Assembly: GCA_017471045.1 (NCBI GenBank) | Contig: JAFUWZ010000059.1 | Coordinates: 1 to 64,000 of the forward strand | Source: Bacteroidales bacterium | GTDB lineage: Bacteria > Bacteroidota > Bacteroidia > Bacteroidales > UBA932 | Reading direction: 5' to 3' | Length of the DNA: 64,000 bases | Shown: positions 42,957 through 50,496 of the stretch, one piece after another | Position numbering within the stretch: the stretch's first letter is position 1 | How the letters are laid out: the number at the start of each line of letters is the position of its first letter | Translations under genes and position numbers: made by a program | Notes under the pieces: model-generated | Told to the model about the DNA's origin: nothing | What the model saw: only the letters and a program-made list of their open reading frames with translations | Database searches by the model: none

Positions 42957-44605
42957 CTCTGATACAGGTAACGCTTGATGCTGCGCTTGGGCGTCCGCTC
43001 GAAATCTTCCGGCATGAACTCGATCTTGCGGATCTGCGCATAGTTGGGAAGCTGCTTGTTGATTTCGGGAAGGGCCGCGGTCAGACGGCTCTCCAAAGCC
43101 GAGCGGCCCAGGCCGTCCAGGCTGCCCTGGTGGTAGTCGGGATAGATCAGCGCGACCAGGGTGCCGCCATCCTCGATCACCAGCGAATCGACGACGTAGC
43201 TGATGTTGTTGATCACGGCTTCCAGCTCCTCCGGATAGATGTTCTGGCCGGAAGGGCCTAGGATCATGCACTTGGAGCGGCCCCGCAGGTAGAGGAAACC
43301 GTCCTCGTCGATCACGCCCATGTCGCCCGTCCGGAGCCACCCGTCCTCCGTGAAGGCCTGGCGGGTCGCCTCCTCGTTCCGGTAGTAGCCGAGGAAAACG
43401 TTCGCGCCCTTGACCTGGATCTCGCCGGGGATCGTTTTCGGGTCGTCGGAATCGATGCGGATGCTGCAGTTCGGGATGACCTTTCCGCAGGATCCGGCCT
43501 TGGTCTTGTACCACTTGCAATAGGTGATGAGCGGGGCACATTCCGTCATGCCGTAACCGACCGTGAAGGGGAAATGGATCTTGCGCAGGACCCGTTCCAC
43601 CTCGGGGTTGAAGGCGGCTCCGCCCAGGATCACCTCCTCGAAACGGCCGCCGAACGCCTCGATCAGTTTCGAACGGATCTTCTTGTATATCATCTGGTTG
43701 GCGATCGGGAGGCTGAGGAAGGTCTTGTTGCGTTCCAGGACCGGCTTCAGGGAATTCTTGTAGATCTTCTCAATGACCAGCGGGACTGTGATGATGATGT
43801 CCGGCTTGACCTCGGCCAGCGCGTTCAGGATCACCTTCGGGCTGGGAACCCGGGTCAGGAAATGCACATGCGCGCCGATCGTCATCTCGAACAGGAACTC
43901 GAACATCATCCCATACATGTGAGCCGACGGCAGCATGGCCACGACCTCCGAATCGGCGTTCATCTGGGGTTCGGCGTATTCGCCGGCGAGCAGGATGTTG
44001 GCATACAGGGCCCGATAAGGGATCATGACGCCTTTCGAGAAACCGGAAGTACCGGAGGTGTAGTTGATCAGGGCCAGTTCCTCGGGCTGATCCTCATAGT
44101 ACTCGATGTCGTCCGGACCGAAACCGGCCGGGAAAGCCTTGGCGAAGGTGTCCGGCAGGTTGTTGCGCACGGAAGCCAGGTCCTCATCCCGGGAATAGAG
44201 GTACTTCAGGGTGTTCATCTGGACAATGACGTACAGGCCCGGCATCTCGGACTCGGAGAGCCCCTCCCAGATCACGTCGTCCACGAAAAGGACTTTGGCC
44301 TCGGAGTGGTTGACCAGGTAGTGGATGTTGCCCGGCTTGAACTCGTGCAGGATCGGGACCGGGACGGCGCCGTAGGTCATGGCAGCCAGGAAACAGACGC
44401 CCCAGTTGGCCTGGTTGCGGGAGCAGAGCGCGACCTTGTCGCCCTTTTGCAGGCCACATTCCCGGAAATTGATATGCAGCTGCTGGATACGCCGGGCCAC
44501 GTCCTTGTAGCACAGCGTGACGCCGTGGTAATTGGACAGGGCTTCGCGCTCCCAATTCTCTTTGAAACTCTTTTCGAGCAGTTTGTTGACCGACTGAAAT
44601 TGCAT
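42953..44605 (-). CDS. AMP-forming long-chain acyl-CoA ligase
   Basis: 550 aa. ANL superfamily enzyme that activates fatty acids with ATP to acyl-AMP then acyl-CoA. Core motifs: LINYTSGTSGFSKGVMIPY (P-loop), FTVGYGMTECAPLIT, GWLRTGDMGVIDEDGFLYL, and the C-terminal RGRSKCMILGPSGQNIYPEE with the hinge and catalytic Lys. No membrane segment, as for FadD-type cytoplasmic enzymes. Starts 4 bases after the upstream gene. Confidence 0.95.
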   Translation of the reverse strand: MQFQSVNKLLEKSFKENWEREALSNYHGVTLCYKDVARRIQQLHINFRECGLQKGDKVALCSRNQANWGVCFLAAMTYGAVPVPILHEFKPGNIHYLVNHSEAKVLFVDDVIWEGLSESEMPGLYVIVQMNTLKYLYSRDEDLASVRNNLPDTFAKAFPAGFGPDDIEYYEDQPEELALINYTSGTSGFSKGVMIPYRALYANILLAGEYAEPQMNADSEVVAMLPSAHMYGMMFEFLFEMTIGAHVHFLTRVPSPKVILNALAEVKPDIIITVPLVIEKIYKNSLKPVLERNKTFLSLPIANQMIYKKIRSKLIEAFGGRFEEVILGGAAFNPEVERVLRKIHFPFTVGYGMTECAPLITYCKWYKTKAGSCGKVIPNCSIRIDSDDPKTIPGEIQVKGANVFLGYYRNEEATRQAFTEDGWLRTGDMGVIDEDGFLYLRGRSKCMILGPSGQNIYPEELEAVINNISYVVDSLVIEDGGTLVALIYPDYHQGSLDGLGRSALESRLTAALPEINKQLPNYAQIRKIEFMPEDFERTPKRSIKRYLYQR

Positions 44606-44609
44606 GGAG

Positions 44610-46709
44610 CTAATATTCTAGGTTCTTGATGGTTTTGGCTTTCAGAGGCTCGCCGCCCCAGAAATCATAGACACGTTCTCCGCCGGCGGTGGCGACGACC
44701 CAGACCCGCTTCCCGTCGGCCTTGGCCAGGACCGGAAGCGAGAGGATCGTATCCTCGCAGGTGATTCCTTTCCATTCGGCGGCCTGCACGCCATGGAGGT
44801 CGTACATGCCGATCGTATTGTCCCGGTGCAGGACCAGGACCGTATATCCCTTGGCCCCGGTAAAGTCGTGGACCGCAGGGCCCAGCAGGACCTCCTTGCC
44901 CAGCTCGACCGGGAAGCCGCTGACGAAGCGGCCGAGACGGTCGATCAAGTAGAGGCGGCTCCCCGCCGCAAAGAGGAATTGTAGTTTGCCGTTGGCATAA
45001 TAGTCGATACACGCGGCCGCGCCACAGATCGGCTGGTCGAAGGCGACCCCCCAGAGCCCCTTTCCGCTCTCCTTGTCCTTCAGGCATAGCGAAAGGTTGG
45101 GAGCCTGGTAGAAGAGGTTGGCTTTCCCCGTCCCGCTGTTGGTCACTTCGAACGGCCCGGACGGGATCTCCACGTCGGCTTTCCGGCCGGGCGTGCCCCG
45201 CCTGCCGGAAGCTTTCTTCTCGGCGAAACCCGTGGGACGCACCGCTTCCAGCAGCAGTCCCTCGTCCATACAGGCCAGGATCATCGGCTCCCGGATCACA
45301 CCTTCGAGCGACGCCTTCAGCGACTCCGAGAGCAAGGGCCGGAACCACTCCGCATAGCGCACGGCGGCATCCGACGCCGAGAAATAGAAGAGCGCCTTGC
45401 AGCCCTTGGACGGGATCAGGCGGGCCTCCGAAACATCTGAAAGGGCGGCCTGCAGGGAGCCTTTTTCCTCCAGCAGGCGTCCATATTCGGCGAGTGCCGT
45501 CTCCGAGCCGAGAACCAGCCACTCGCCGGACGCCTGGCAGGCTGAACCTCCGGCGGCAAACACTTCGCCGAACAGCGCCGGCAGGAATCCAGCCTCCGCG
45601 ACAGGCTCCCCGTCCGCGACAGAAATGGCTTTGGAGGTACGGAGCAGGACAACGCTCCGGTCGGGACCGCTCTCCGAAATCCAGGCGGCCTTGGCGACCT
45701 CGCGGACCCCCGTCTTCTCGAGCCACTTCACGGGATCCTCGCCCGTATGGGCCCGCAGCGTGTCACAGGTCCGGCGGAACTTCTGCAGGGACTGGGAGGC
45801 ATCCAGCCATTTCTCGTAAGCCTTGACATAGACTGGAAAATTAGCCGGGGACAGAGCCGTCACCGCCACGGCGGAAGCCGGTACGACCTGGCTGAAACGC
45901 ATCTCGCCGGCCGGGATGGCCTCCAGCAGATTGGCATAGTAGCCCGGGCTCCGGCCGGAAACGGCCGCCCCGTGCAGGGAAACGCGCTTGCCGGACAGAT
46001 CGCGCAACTCGAATCCCGTCCACTCGGCCGCCCCTTTCAGGAACGGCGAATAGGCATACAACGGGCGCTGGCACAGGGATGAAAGCAACTTGCCCATGTA
46101 TCCGTTGTTGAAGAGAACGATCTCCCGCGCATGGAGACGGCCCGACAACTCGGCGAAATAGGGATCATCAAGGACAGAGGTGGCACTCTCAAGGTGGCGG
46201 CAGGATGACTCGACCAGCGCAGCGGAAGGAGAGACCAGGAGCATCCCTTGCCCGGGAGCATGGACCAGGGCCGACGAAAGCGCGCAGGCAGACGCATGAT
46301 CCAGCAAGGCGCGCTCGTACCCGCTCGTATCCTGCGCATGTCCGGTCTCCAGGATCATCAGCGGTACCAGCGTCTCGGAGAAATGGACCGAAACGACGGC
46401 AGGCTGTGCCTTGAGGGAGACGGAATCGGGCAACGAAGCGATCCATTTCCGGAAAGACGGATGGTTCCCGAGCAAAGAGCCGAACACTTTCGTGCGGTCA
46501 TCCAGCGCTACAAGACCCGCTCTGGCATTCTGGAAACAGAACACGACGGCGGCATCCGAGGGCACCGCCTTCAGCACGGCGGCGTGCGAGACGGTTTCCG
46601 GCTCTCCGGCAGCGGGTTGGTCGGAATACAGTCTCATCACTCCGAAACAAATGCCGGCCAGAAGCACGAGAGCGATACAGATGCAGATGATCAGACTCTT
46701 TTTACTCAT
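44610..46709 (-). CDS. Large membrane-anchored protein of unknown function with propeller-like C terminus
   Basis: 699 aa from ATG 46709 (MSKKSLIICICIALVLLAGI, an N-terminal anchor or signal). The middle (~50-450) is alternating alpha/beta and reminiscent of DUF3352-like extracytoplasmic proteins. The last ~170 residues show repeated strand groups (FLFAAGSRLYLIDRLGRFV; TVLVLHRDNTIGMYDLHG; RVWVVATAGGERVYDF) like beta-propeller blades. I do not recognise a function. First gene of the transcript with the acyl-CoA ligase, deaminase and protease; its -7 box is 5 bases before the start. Confidence 0.6.
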   Translation of the reverse strand: MSKKSLIICICIALVLLAGICFGVMRLYSDQPAAGEPETVSHAAVLKAVPSDAAVVFCFQNARAGLVALDDRTKVFGSLLGNHPSFRKWIASLPDSVSLKAQPAVVSVHFSETLVPLMILETGHAQDTSGYERALLDHASACALSSALVHAPGQGMLLVSPSAALVESSCRHLESATSVLDDPYFAELSGRLHAREIVLFNNGYMGKLLSSLCQRPLYAYSPFLKGAAEWTGFELRDLSGKRVSLHGAAVSGRSPGYYANLLEAIPAGEMRFSQVVPASAVAVTALSPANFPVYVKAYEKWLDASQSLQKFRRTCDTLRAHTGEDPVKWLEKTGVREVAKAAWISESGPDRSVVLLRTSKAISVADGEPVAEAGFLPALFGEVFAAGGSACQASGEWLVLGSETALAEYGRLLEEKGSLQAALSDVSEARLIPSKGCKALFYFSASDAAVRYAEWFRPLLSESLKASLEGVIREPMILACMDEGLLLEAVRPTGFAEKKASGRRGTPGRKADVEIPSGPFEVTNSGTGKANLFYQAPNLSLCLKDKESGKGLWGVAFDQPICGAAACIDYYANGKLQFLFAAGSRLYLIDRLGRFVSGFPVELGKEVLLGPAVHDFTGAKGYTVLVLHRDNTIGMYDLHGVQAAEWKGITCEDTILSLPVLAKADGKRVWVVATAGGERVYDFWGGEPLKAKTIKNLEY

Positions 46710-46714
46710 TCTTA

Positions 46715-46722
46715 CAAATCTA
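46715..46722 (-). promoter_or_regulatory. -7 box of the four-gene operon 46709-40959
   Basis: TAGATTTG on the minus strand, 5 bases before ATG 46709: near-leaderless. Confidence 0.5.
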
Positions 46723-46755
46723 ATAAAAAACCCCGACATTCTGCCAAAATACCCG

Positions 46756-48054
46756 CTATTTCGACAGCCCCTTCGCCGGAAGGATCAGGATCGCCAGCAA
46801 AGCACTGGCGCACAAAGCTAACGGGTAGTACAAGCGTGGAATGATGTCCAGGGCGGAAACGCCCGCCAGTCCGGATGCCATCAGCAGCTGCGCCCCGTAC
46901 GGGATCAGGCCCTGCACCACGCAGGAGAAGGTATCCAGCAGGCTGGCCGTCCTGCGGGCCGGAATGCCGAAACGGTCGGAAATCCGTTTGGATATCTCAC
47001 CGCTGGTAATGATGGCGATGGTATTGTTGGCCGTACACAGGTTGGCCAGGCTCACCAGGGCGGCGATGCTCAGCTGGGCGCCCCGGGGCCCTTTGATCCG
47101 ACGGGTCAGGATGCCGACCAGGTAATCCACCCCCCCATTGTGACGGATCAGGGCCAGCATACCGCCGGCCAGCAAGGTCACAATGATCAGGTCCGCCATG
47201 CCGGCAATCCCGGTGCCTGCCGCAACCAGCAGGCCGGTCCAGTCCAACGCACCGGTGGAGCATCCCAGCAGGGCATTGGCCAGGATCCCCAGGCCCAGCA
47301 CCAGCGTGACATTCAGGCCGAGAAGCGCCGTACAGACGACCAGCAGATACGGCAACAGCTTGTACCACTCCGAGACCGATGTCTCCGGCAGGGCCGACAC
47401 GGCCCGCCCCTGCACCAGATAGATGAGCATGACGACAGCAAAGGCCGGCAGGACGATCAGCAGGTTGGCCTTGAACTTATCCCGCATCGCGCATCCGGCC
47501 GCCTGGGTGGACGCGAGGGTCGTATCGGAGATGAATGACAGATTGTCGCCGAAAAAAGCACCGCCGACGACGACCGCCGTGAGCTGGGCCAGTCCAATTC
47601 CCGTTTCCTGCGCGATACCGGTCGTGATGGGGACCAGGGCGACGATCGTCCCTACGCTGGTACCCATGGCAAAGGAGATAAAACAGGCCGTCAGGAAGAA
47701 GCCGGCAAAGAGCATCTTGCCGGGGATCACGTGCAAAGCGAAATGCACCGTTGCATCGATGGCGCCGATTTCCTTCGCCGTCGCGGCGAAGGCCCCGGCC
47801 AGGATGAAGATCCAGATCATCAACAGGACATTCGGATGACCGGCCCCTTCGGAGAACAGGGCCAGGCGCCGGTCCAGTCCCCGCTCCGGCGTGATGGCAA
47901 CAGCGTAGCAAGAAGCCAGCAGGAACGCGGCCGAAACCGGAATCTTGTAGAAATCCCCGGAAACCAAAGAACTGACCAGATACACGGCCAGGAACACAAC
48001 GACGGGACTCAGGGCCAGCAGGCCCTTCCCATGCCTCTCTAATACACTACTCAT
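46756..48054 (-). CDS. NhaC-family Na+/H+ antiporter
   Basis: 432 aa from ATG 48054 (MSSVLERHGKGLLALSPVVV). About eleven hydrophobic segments; NhaC marks include SFAMGTSVGTIVALVPITT, VVGGAFFGDNLSFISDTTLA and LCTANNTIAIITSG. It exchanges sodium for protons across the inner membrane. A longer frame to 48267 runs through the divergent FNT promoter and is not used. Last 47 bases lie before the promoter of the preceding leftward gene; own promoter at 48076-48083. Confidence 0.9.
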   Translation of the reverse strand: MSSVLERHGKGLLALSPVVVFLAVYLVSSLVSGDFYKIPVSAAFLLASCYAVAITPERGLDRRLALFSEGAGHPNVLLMIWIFILAGAFAATAKEIGAIDATVHFALHVIPGKMLFAGFFLTACFISFAMGTSVGTIVALVPITTGIAQETGIGLAQLTAVVVGGAFFGDNLSFISDTTLASTQAAGCAMRDKFKANLLIVLPAFAVVMLIYLVQGRAVSALPETSVSEWYKLLPYLLVVCTALLGLNVTLVLGLGILANALLGCSTGALDWTGLLVAAGTGIAGMADLIIVTLLAGGMLALIRHNGGVDYLVGILTRRIKGPRGAQLSIAALVSLANLCTANNTIAIITSGEISKRISDRFGIPARRTASLLDTFSCVVQGLIPYGAQLLMASGLAGVSALDIIPRLYYPLALCASALLAILILPAKGLSK

Positions 48055-48075
48055 ACGAACCGTTTGACGTCCAGG

Positions 48076-48083
48076 CAAAGATA
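48076..48083 (-). promoter_or_regulatory. -7 box of the nhaC-like gene
   Basis: TATCTTTG on the minus strand, 21 bases before ATG 48054. Confidence 0.6.
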
Positions 48084-48088
48084 ACAAC

Positions 48089-48119
48089 TTGCCAGATAAT
48101 AAAAAAGTCTGTACCTTTG
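48089..48119 (+). promoter_or_regulatory. Promoter of the FNT-pldA pair
   Basis: TTG (48089-48091) with a 20-base gap to TACCTTTG (48112-48119), 23 bases before ATG 48143. Divergent from the nhaC-like promoter. Confidence 0.5.
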
Positions 48120-48142
48120 AATGGATTAATCTTCCCCGTCCC

Positions 48143-48742
48143 ATGACCCAAGGAAAAATGTTCAGGTCGGCGGTCCTCGCCGGCATTGCGATCGGCATCG
48201 CAGGATTCGGGTATCTGGCCCTCGGCGGCATCGCCGGCGCCGTTTTCTTCTCTTTCGGCCTCATCACGGTGATCCGCTACAAGCTGAAACTCTACACCGG
48301 CGTCGTCGGTTTCGTCCAGTCGTGGTCCGAAATCCCCGGCACTTTCCTCGTCCTGCTCGGCAACATCGCCGGCTGCCTGCTCGTCGCCCTGCTGGCCCGG
48401 CTCTCCCCCATGGACCTGCAAGGCACGGCGCAGAAACTGCTGGAAGGGCGCCTGGCCAACGGAGCGTTCCGCAGCGGAGCCCTGGCCATAGGCTGCGGCT
48501 TCATCGTCACCACCTCGGTCCAGTTTGCACGTCAGGAGAAGTGGCTTCCCCTGCTGCTCGGCATCCCGCTCTTCATCCTCTGCGGCTTCCCGCACTGCAT
48601 CGCAGACGCCTTCTACTACCTGACGGTCTCTTTCCCCTTTCTGGGAAGCCATCTGTGGGCGGTACTCGGCCTGTACGGCTGCCTGGTCATCGGCAATTTC
48701 ATCGGCTGCAACCTCTATAGGCTGATCCTGTGGGAGAAATGA
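48143..48742 (+). CDS. Short formate/nitrite transporter (FNT) family protein
   Basis: 199 aa from ATG 48143 (MTQGKMFRSAVLAGIAIG). FNT channel features: GGIAGAVFFSFGLITVIRY, LKLYTGVVGFV, LLGNIAGCLLVALL (first half) and GFPHCIADAFYYLTVSF with the central His, LVIGNFIGCNLYRL (second half). About six membrane helices, but ~60-80 residues shorter than FocA/NirC, with shorter termini. Substrate (formate, nitrite or similar) unknown. Its stop overlaps the pldA start by ATGA. Confidence 0.85.
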   Translation: MTQGKMFRSAVLAGIAIGIAGFGYLALGGIAGAVFFSFGLITVIRYKLKLYTGVVGFVQSWSEIPGTFLVLLGNIAGCLLVALLARLSPMDLQGTAQKLLEGRLANGAFRSGALAIGCGFIVTTSVQFARQEKWLPLLLGIPLFILCGFPHCIADAFYYLTVSFPFLGSHLWAVLGLYGCLVIGNFIGCNLYRLILWEK

Positions 48743-49563
48743 ACGCGCCCGGAATGAAAAGAATGCTCCTGTGCCTGCTCCTGGGCGGCGCCTGCCTGGG
48801 CGCCGCAGCCGGAGAGCCGATGATCAGCATCTTCAAGGAAAACTATGTCACGACCGGTGTTCCCCTCAACACCCGGCCGGACTGGGATACCAACGACCTG
48901 ACCTACCAGATCAGCCTCAAATTCAATGCCCTCCAGGACATCGGAGGGAAAGGCTGGGACTTGTTCTTCGCATATACCCAGATGTCCATCTGGGAGGTCT
49001 ATAAGCCCTCCAACCCATTCAAGAGCAATACCTATTCGCCGGGGCTCTATGCCTACCACCCCTTCAAGAGCGGTGCCGACGGGATTGTCAACGACATCCT
49101 GTTCGGATTCGAGCACCGCTCCAACGGTTATGACGGGGCCCTGTCGCGGAGCATCGATTGCGCCTTCGTAACCTATACGCACACCTTCCGGAGCCAGCTG
49201 ACGGCCCAGCTGACGGCCCGTTTCGGCATCGGGTCCATCTACAACGACTTCTCTTTCGAGATGATGGACAAGTACCAGGGGTATCTCAACGTCGGACTGT
49301 GCTATCACACGCGGGACCGGCGGCTGATGGTGTCCGCCTCGGTGACGCCCCTGTTCCAGGGAGAGATCCCGGCCAACCTCAACGCCGAGATCGCCTTGCG
49401 GCCCACGCGCCACTCGGACTGGTTCTACCTGGTCGCCCGCTATCACTATGGTTACGACGAGGACCAGCTGGACTGTGCCGTCCCTGACGTCTTCCTCAAG
49501 CACATGCTCCGCTTCGGCCTCGCCATCCAGCCTCATCGCCTGAGTCACAAACTCTCCTTCTGA
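48739..49563 (+). CDS. pldA: Outer-membrane phospholipase A (OMPLA)
   Basis: 274 aa from ATG 48739. Signal peptide (RMLLCLLLGGACLGAAAGEP) and a 12-strand-type barrel. Active-site signature FGFEHRSNGYDGALSRS: His and Ser of the H-x-S-N-G motif, with the following Asn/Ser region; YSPGLYAYHPF lies before it. The enzyme hydrolyses phospholipids that reach the outer leaflet. It is translationally coupled to the FNT gene, a partner for which no link is known. Ends before a bidirectional terminator. Confidence 0.92.
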   Translation: MNAPGMKRMLLCLLLGGACLGAAAGEPMISIFKENYVTTGVPLNTRPDWDTNDLTYQISLKFNALQDIGGKGWDLFFAYTQMSIWEVYKPSNPFKSNTYSPGLYAYHPFKSGADGIVNDILFGFEHRSNGYDGALSRSIDCAFVTYTHTFRSQLTAQLTARFGIGSIYNDFSFEMMDKYQGYLNVGLCYHTRDRRLMVSASVTPLFQGEIPANLNAEIALRPTRHSDWFYLVARYHYGYDEDQLDCAVPDVFLKHMLRFGLAIQPHRLSHKLSF

Positions 49564-49582
49564 CGCCCGGGCATCACACTGA

Positions 49583-49610
49583 AAAAGGCATCGCCGACGC
49601 GATGCCTTTT
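49583..49610. terminator. Bidirectional terminator of pldA and tRNA-Arg
   Basis: AAAAGGCATCGC pairs perfectly with GCGATGCCTTTT (12 bp, CGAC loop); flanking A/T runs give a U tail in both directions. It starts 19 bases after the pldA stop and ends 3 bases before the tRNA 3' end. Confidence 0.92.
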
Positions 49611-49613
49611 CAG

Positions 49614-49685
49614 TAGCTCCTACAGGAATCGAACCTGTATTTTAGGTTTAGGAAACCCACGTTCTATCCGTTGAACTAAGGAGCC
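49614..49685 (-). tRNA. tRNA-Arg (CCT)
   Basis: 72 nt, cloverleaf complete, anticodon loop TTCCTAA reading AGG codons. The acceptor begins with a G-U pair; CCA is not encoded. Located 22 bases after the rpmF stop, with an rpmF hairpin between. Confidence 0.93.
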
Positions 49686-49690
49686 CCGTT

Positions 49691-49720
49691 ATAAAAAGGG
49701 CGCTGGATTACTCAGCGCTC
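49691..49720 (-). terminator. Hairpin at the rpmF stop
   Basis: GCGCTG (49718-49713) pairs with CAGCGC (49705-49700), then C2 T5 AT on the minus strand. The rpmF stop codon is in the loop. It separates rpmF from tRNA-Arg only partly, since no separate tRNA promoter is visible. Confidence 0.65.
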
Positions 49721-49890
49721 TTCTCGATGATCTGACGGCCGCGATAGTAGCCGCACTCAGGGCAAACTCTGTGATACATGACGGTCGCGCCGCAGTTCGG
49801 GCAGGTAGCCAGGGTCGGAACCGGGGCGAAATCGTGAGTACGCCGCTTGTCTCTTCTCTGCTTGGAGAGTTTGTGTTTCGGATGTGCCAT
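49708..49890 (-). CDS. rpmF: 50S ribosomal protein L32
   Basis: 60 aa. MAHPKHKLSKQRRDKRRTHD is the L32 start; zinc-ribbon Cys pairs are in ATCPNCG and CPECG. Follows yceD after 22 bases, the conserved yceD-rpmF order of many bacteria. Confidence 0.98.
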   Translation of the reverse strand: MAHPKHKLSKQRRDKRRTHDFAPVPTLATCPNCGATVMYHRVCPECGYYRGRQIIEKSAE

Positions 49891-49912
49891 TTTACTTTTT
49901 TATTTTAATAAT

Positions 49913-50434
49913 CTATTTCTTTTCCAATAAAGTCTTCAGAGAGGCGAATGGATTCTGGGATTCCGCGGCGGGAGCGGACGCTGCATCCGGCGTCCCCAGG
50001 TACCTGACGACTTCGGGATCGCACGCTCCGTCCGGATGGACCCGCACCAGCGGCAGGCCCGTGCAGACATAGTCGTAGAGGATCTGTCCCATGTCCAGGC
50101 CGGTCTCCCGGTCCGGAAGGAAGACGACCTCCCGTCCATCCTCGTCCGGTGTCTCCGACTCCGCTCCGTAGCGTACGCTCAGGCGGATCAGTTCATCGAC
50201 CGGCAGGACCAGGTCCGCCAGGCAGCGGTCGCAGGTGACGGTCACCGTCCCTTTTACCGTACAATCGATGCCGATGAAAGAAGCGGTCTTGGTCACCTCG
50301 GCCCCGACGTCCAGACTCGCGTCCAGAATCTCGGAATTCTCAAACTCTCCAAAGAACTTCCCGTCCGCACGCCAGTCAAACCGGCTGCTTCCGGCCTTCA
50401 ATCCGTCGAGTCCGATAACAAATTTCTCGTCCAT
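49913..50434 (-). CDS. yceD: DUF177/YceD family protein
   Basis: 173 aa. Four-Cys-type core reduced to VTCDRCLADLVLPV, then a variable acidic part and the terminal YDYVCTGLPLVRVHPDG. In bacteria this family is linked to 23S rRNA accumulation and always lies before rpmF, as here. Promoter at 50462-50469. Confidence 0.9.
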   Translation of the reverse strand: MDEKFVIGLDGLKAGSSRFDWRADGKFFGEFENSEILDASLDVGAEVTKTASFIGIDCTVKGTVTVTCDRCLADLVLPVDELIRLSVRYGAESETPDEDGREVVFLPDRETGLDMGQILYDYVCTGLPLVRVHPDGACDPEVVRYLGTPDAASAPAAESQNPFASLKTLLEKK

Positions 50435-50461
50435 CTTGACCTGAAAACAGATTTAGGGATG

Positions 50462-50469
50462 CAAAGGTA
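50462..50469 (-). promoter_or_regulatory. -7 box of yceD-rpmF
   Basis: TACCTTTG on the minus strand, 27 bases before ATG 50434. Confidence 0.55.
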
Positions 50470-50496
50470 ACAATTCTTTCCTAAAAAGAAAAATAA

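Noticed and set aside
48055..48267. N-terminal extension of the nhaC-like gene to 48267
   Set aside because: It would overlap the divergent FNT promoter and gene start; the proper start with a membrane segment is 48054.
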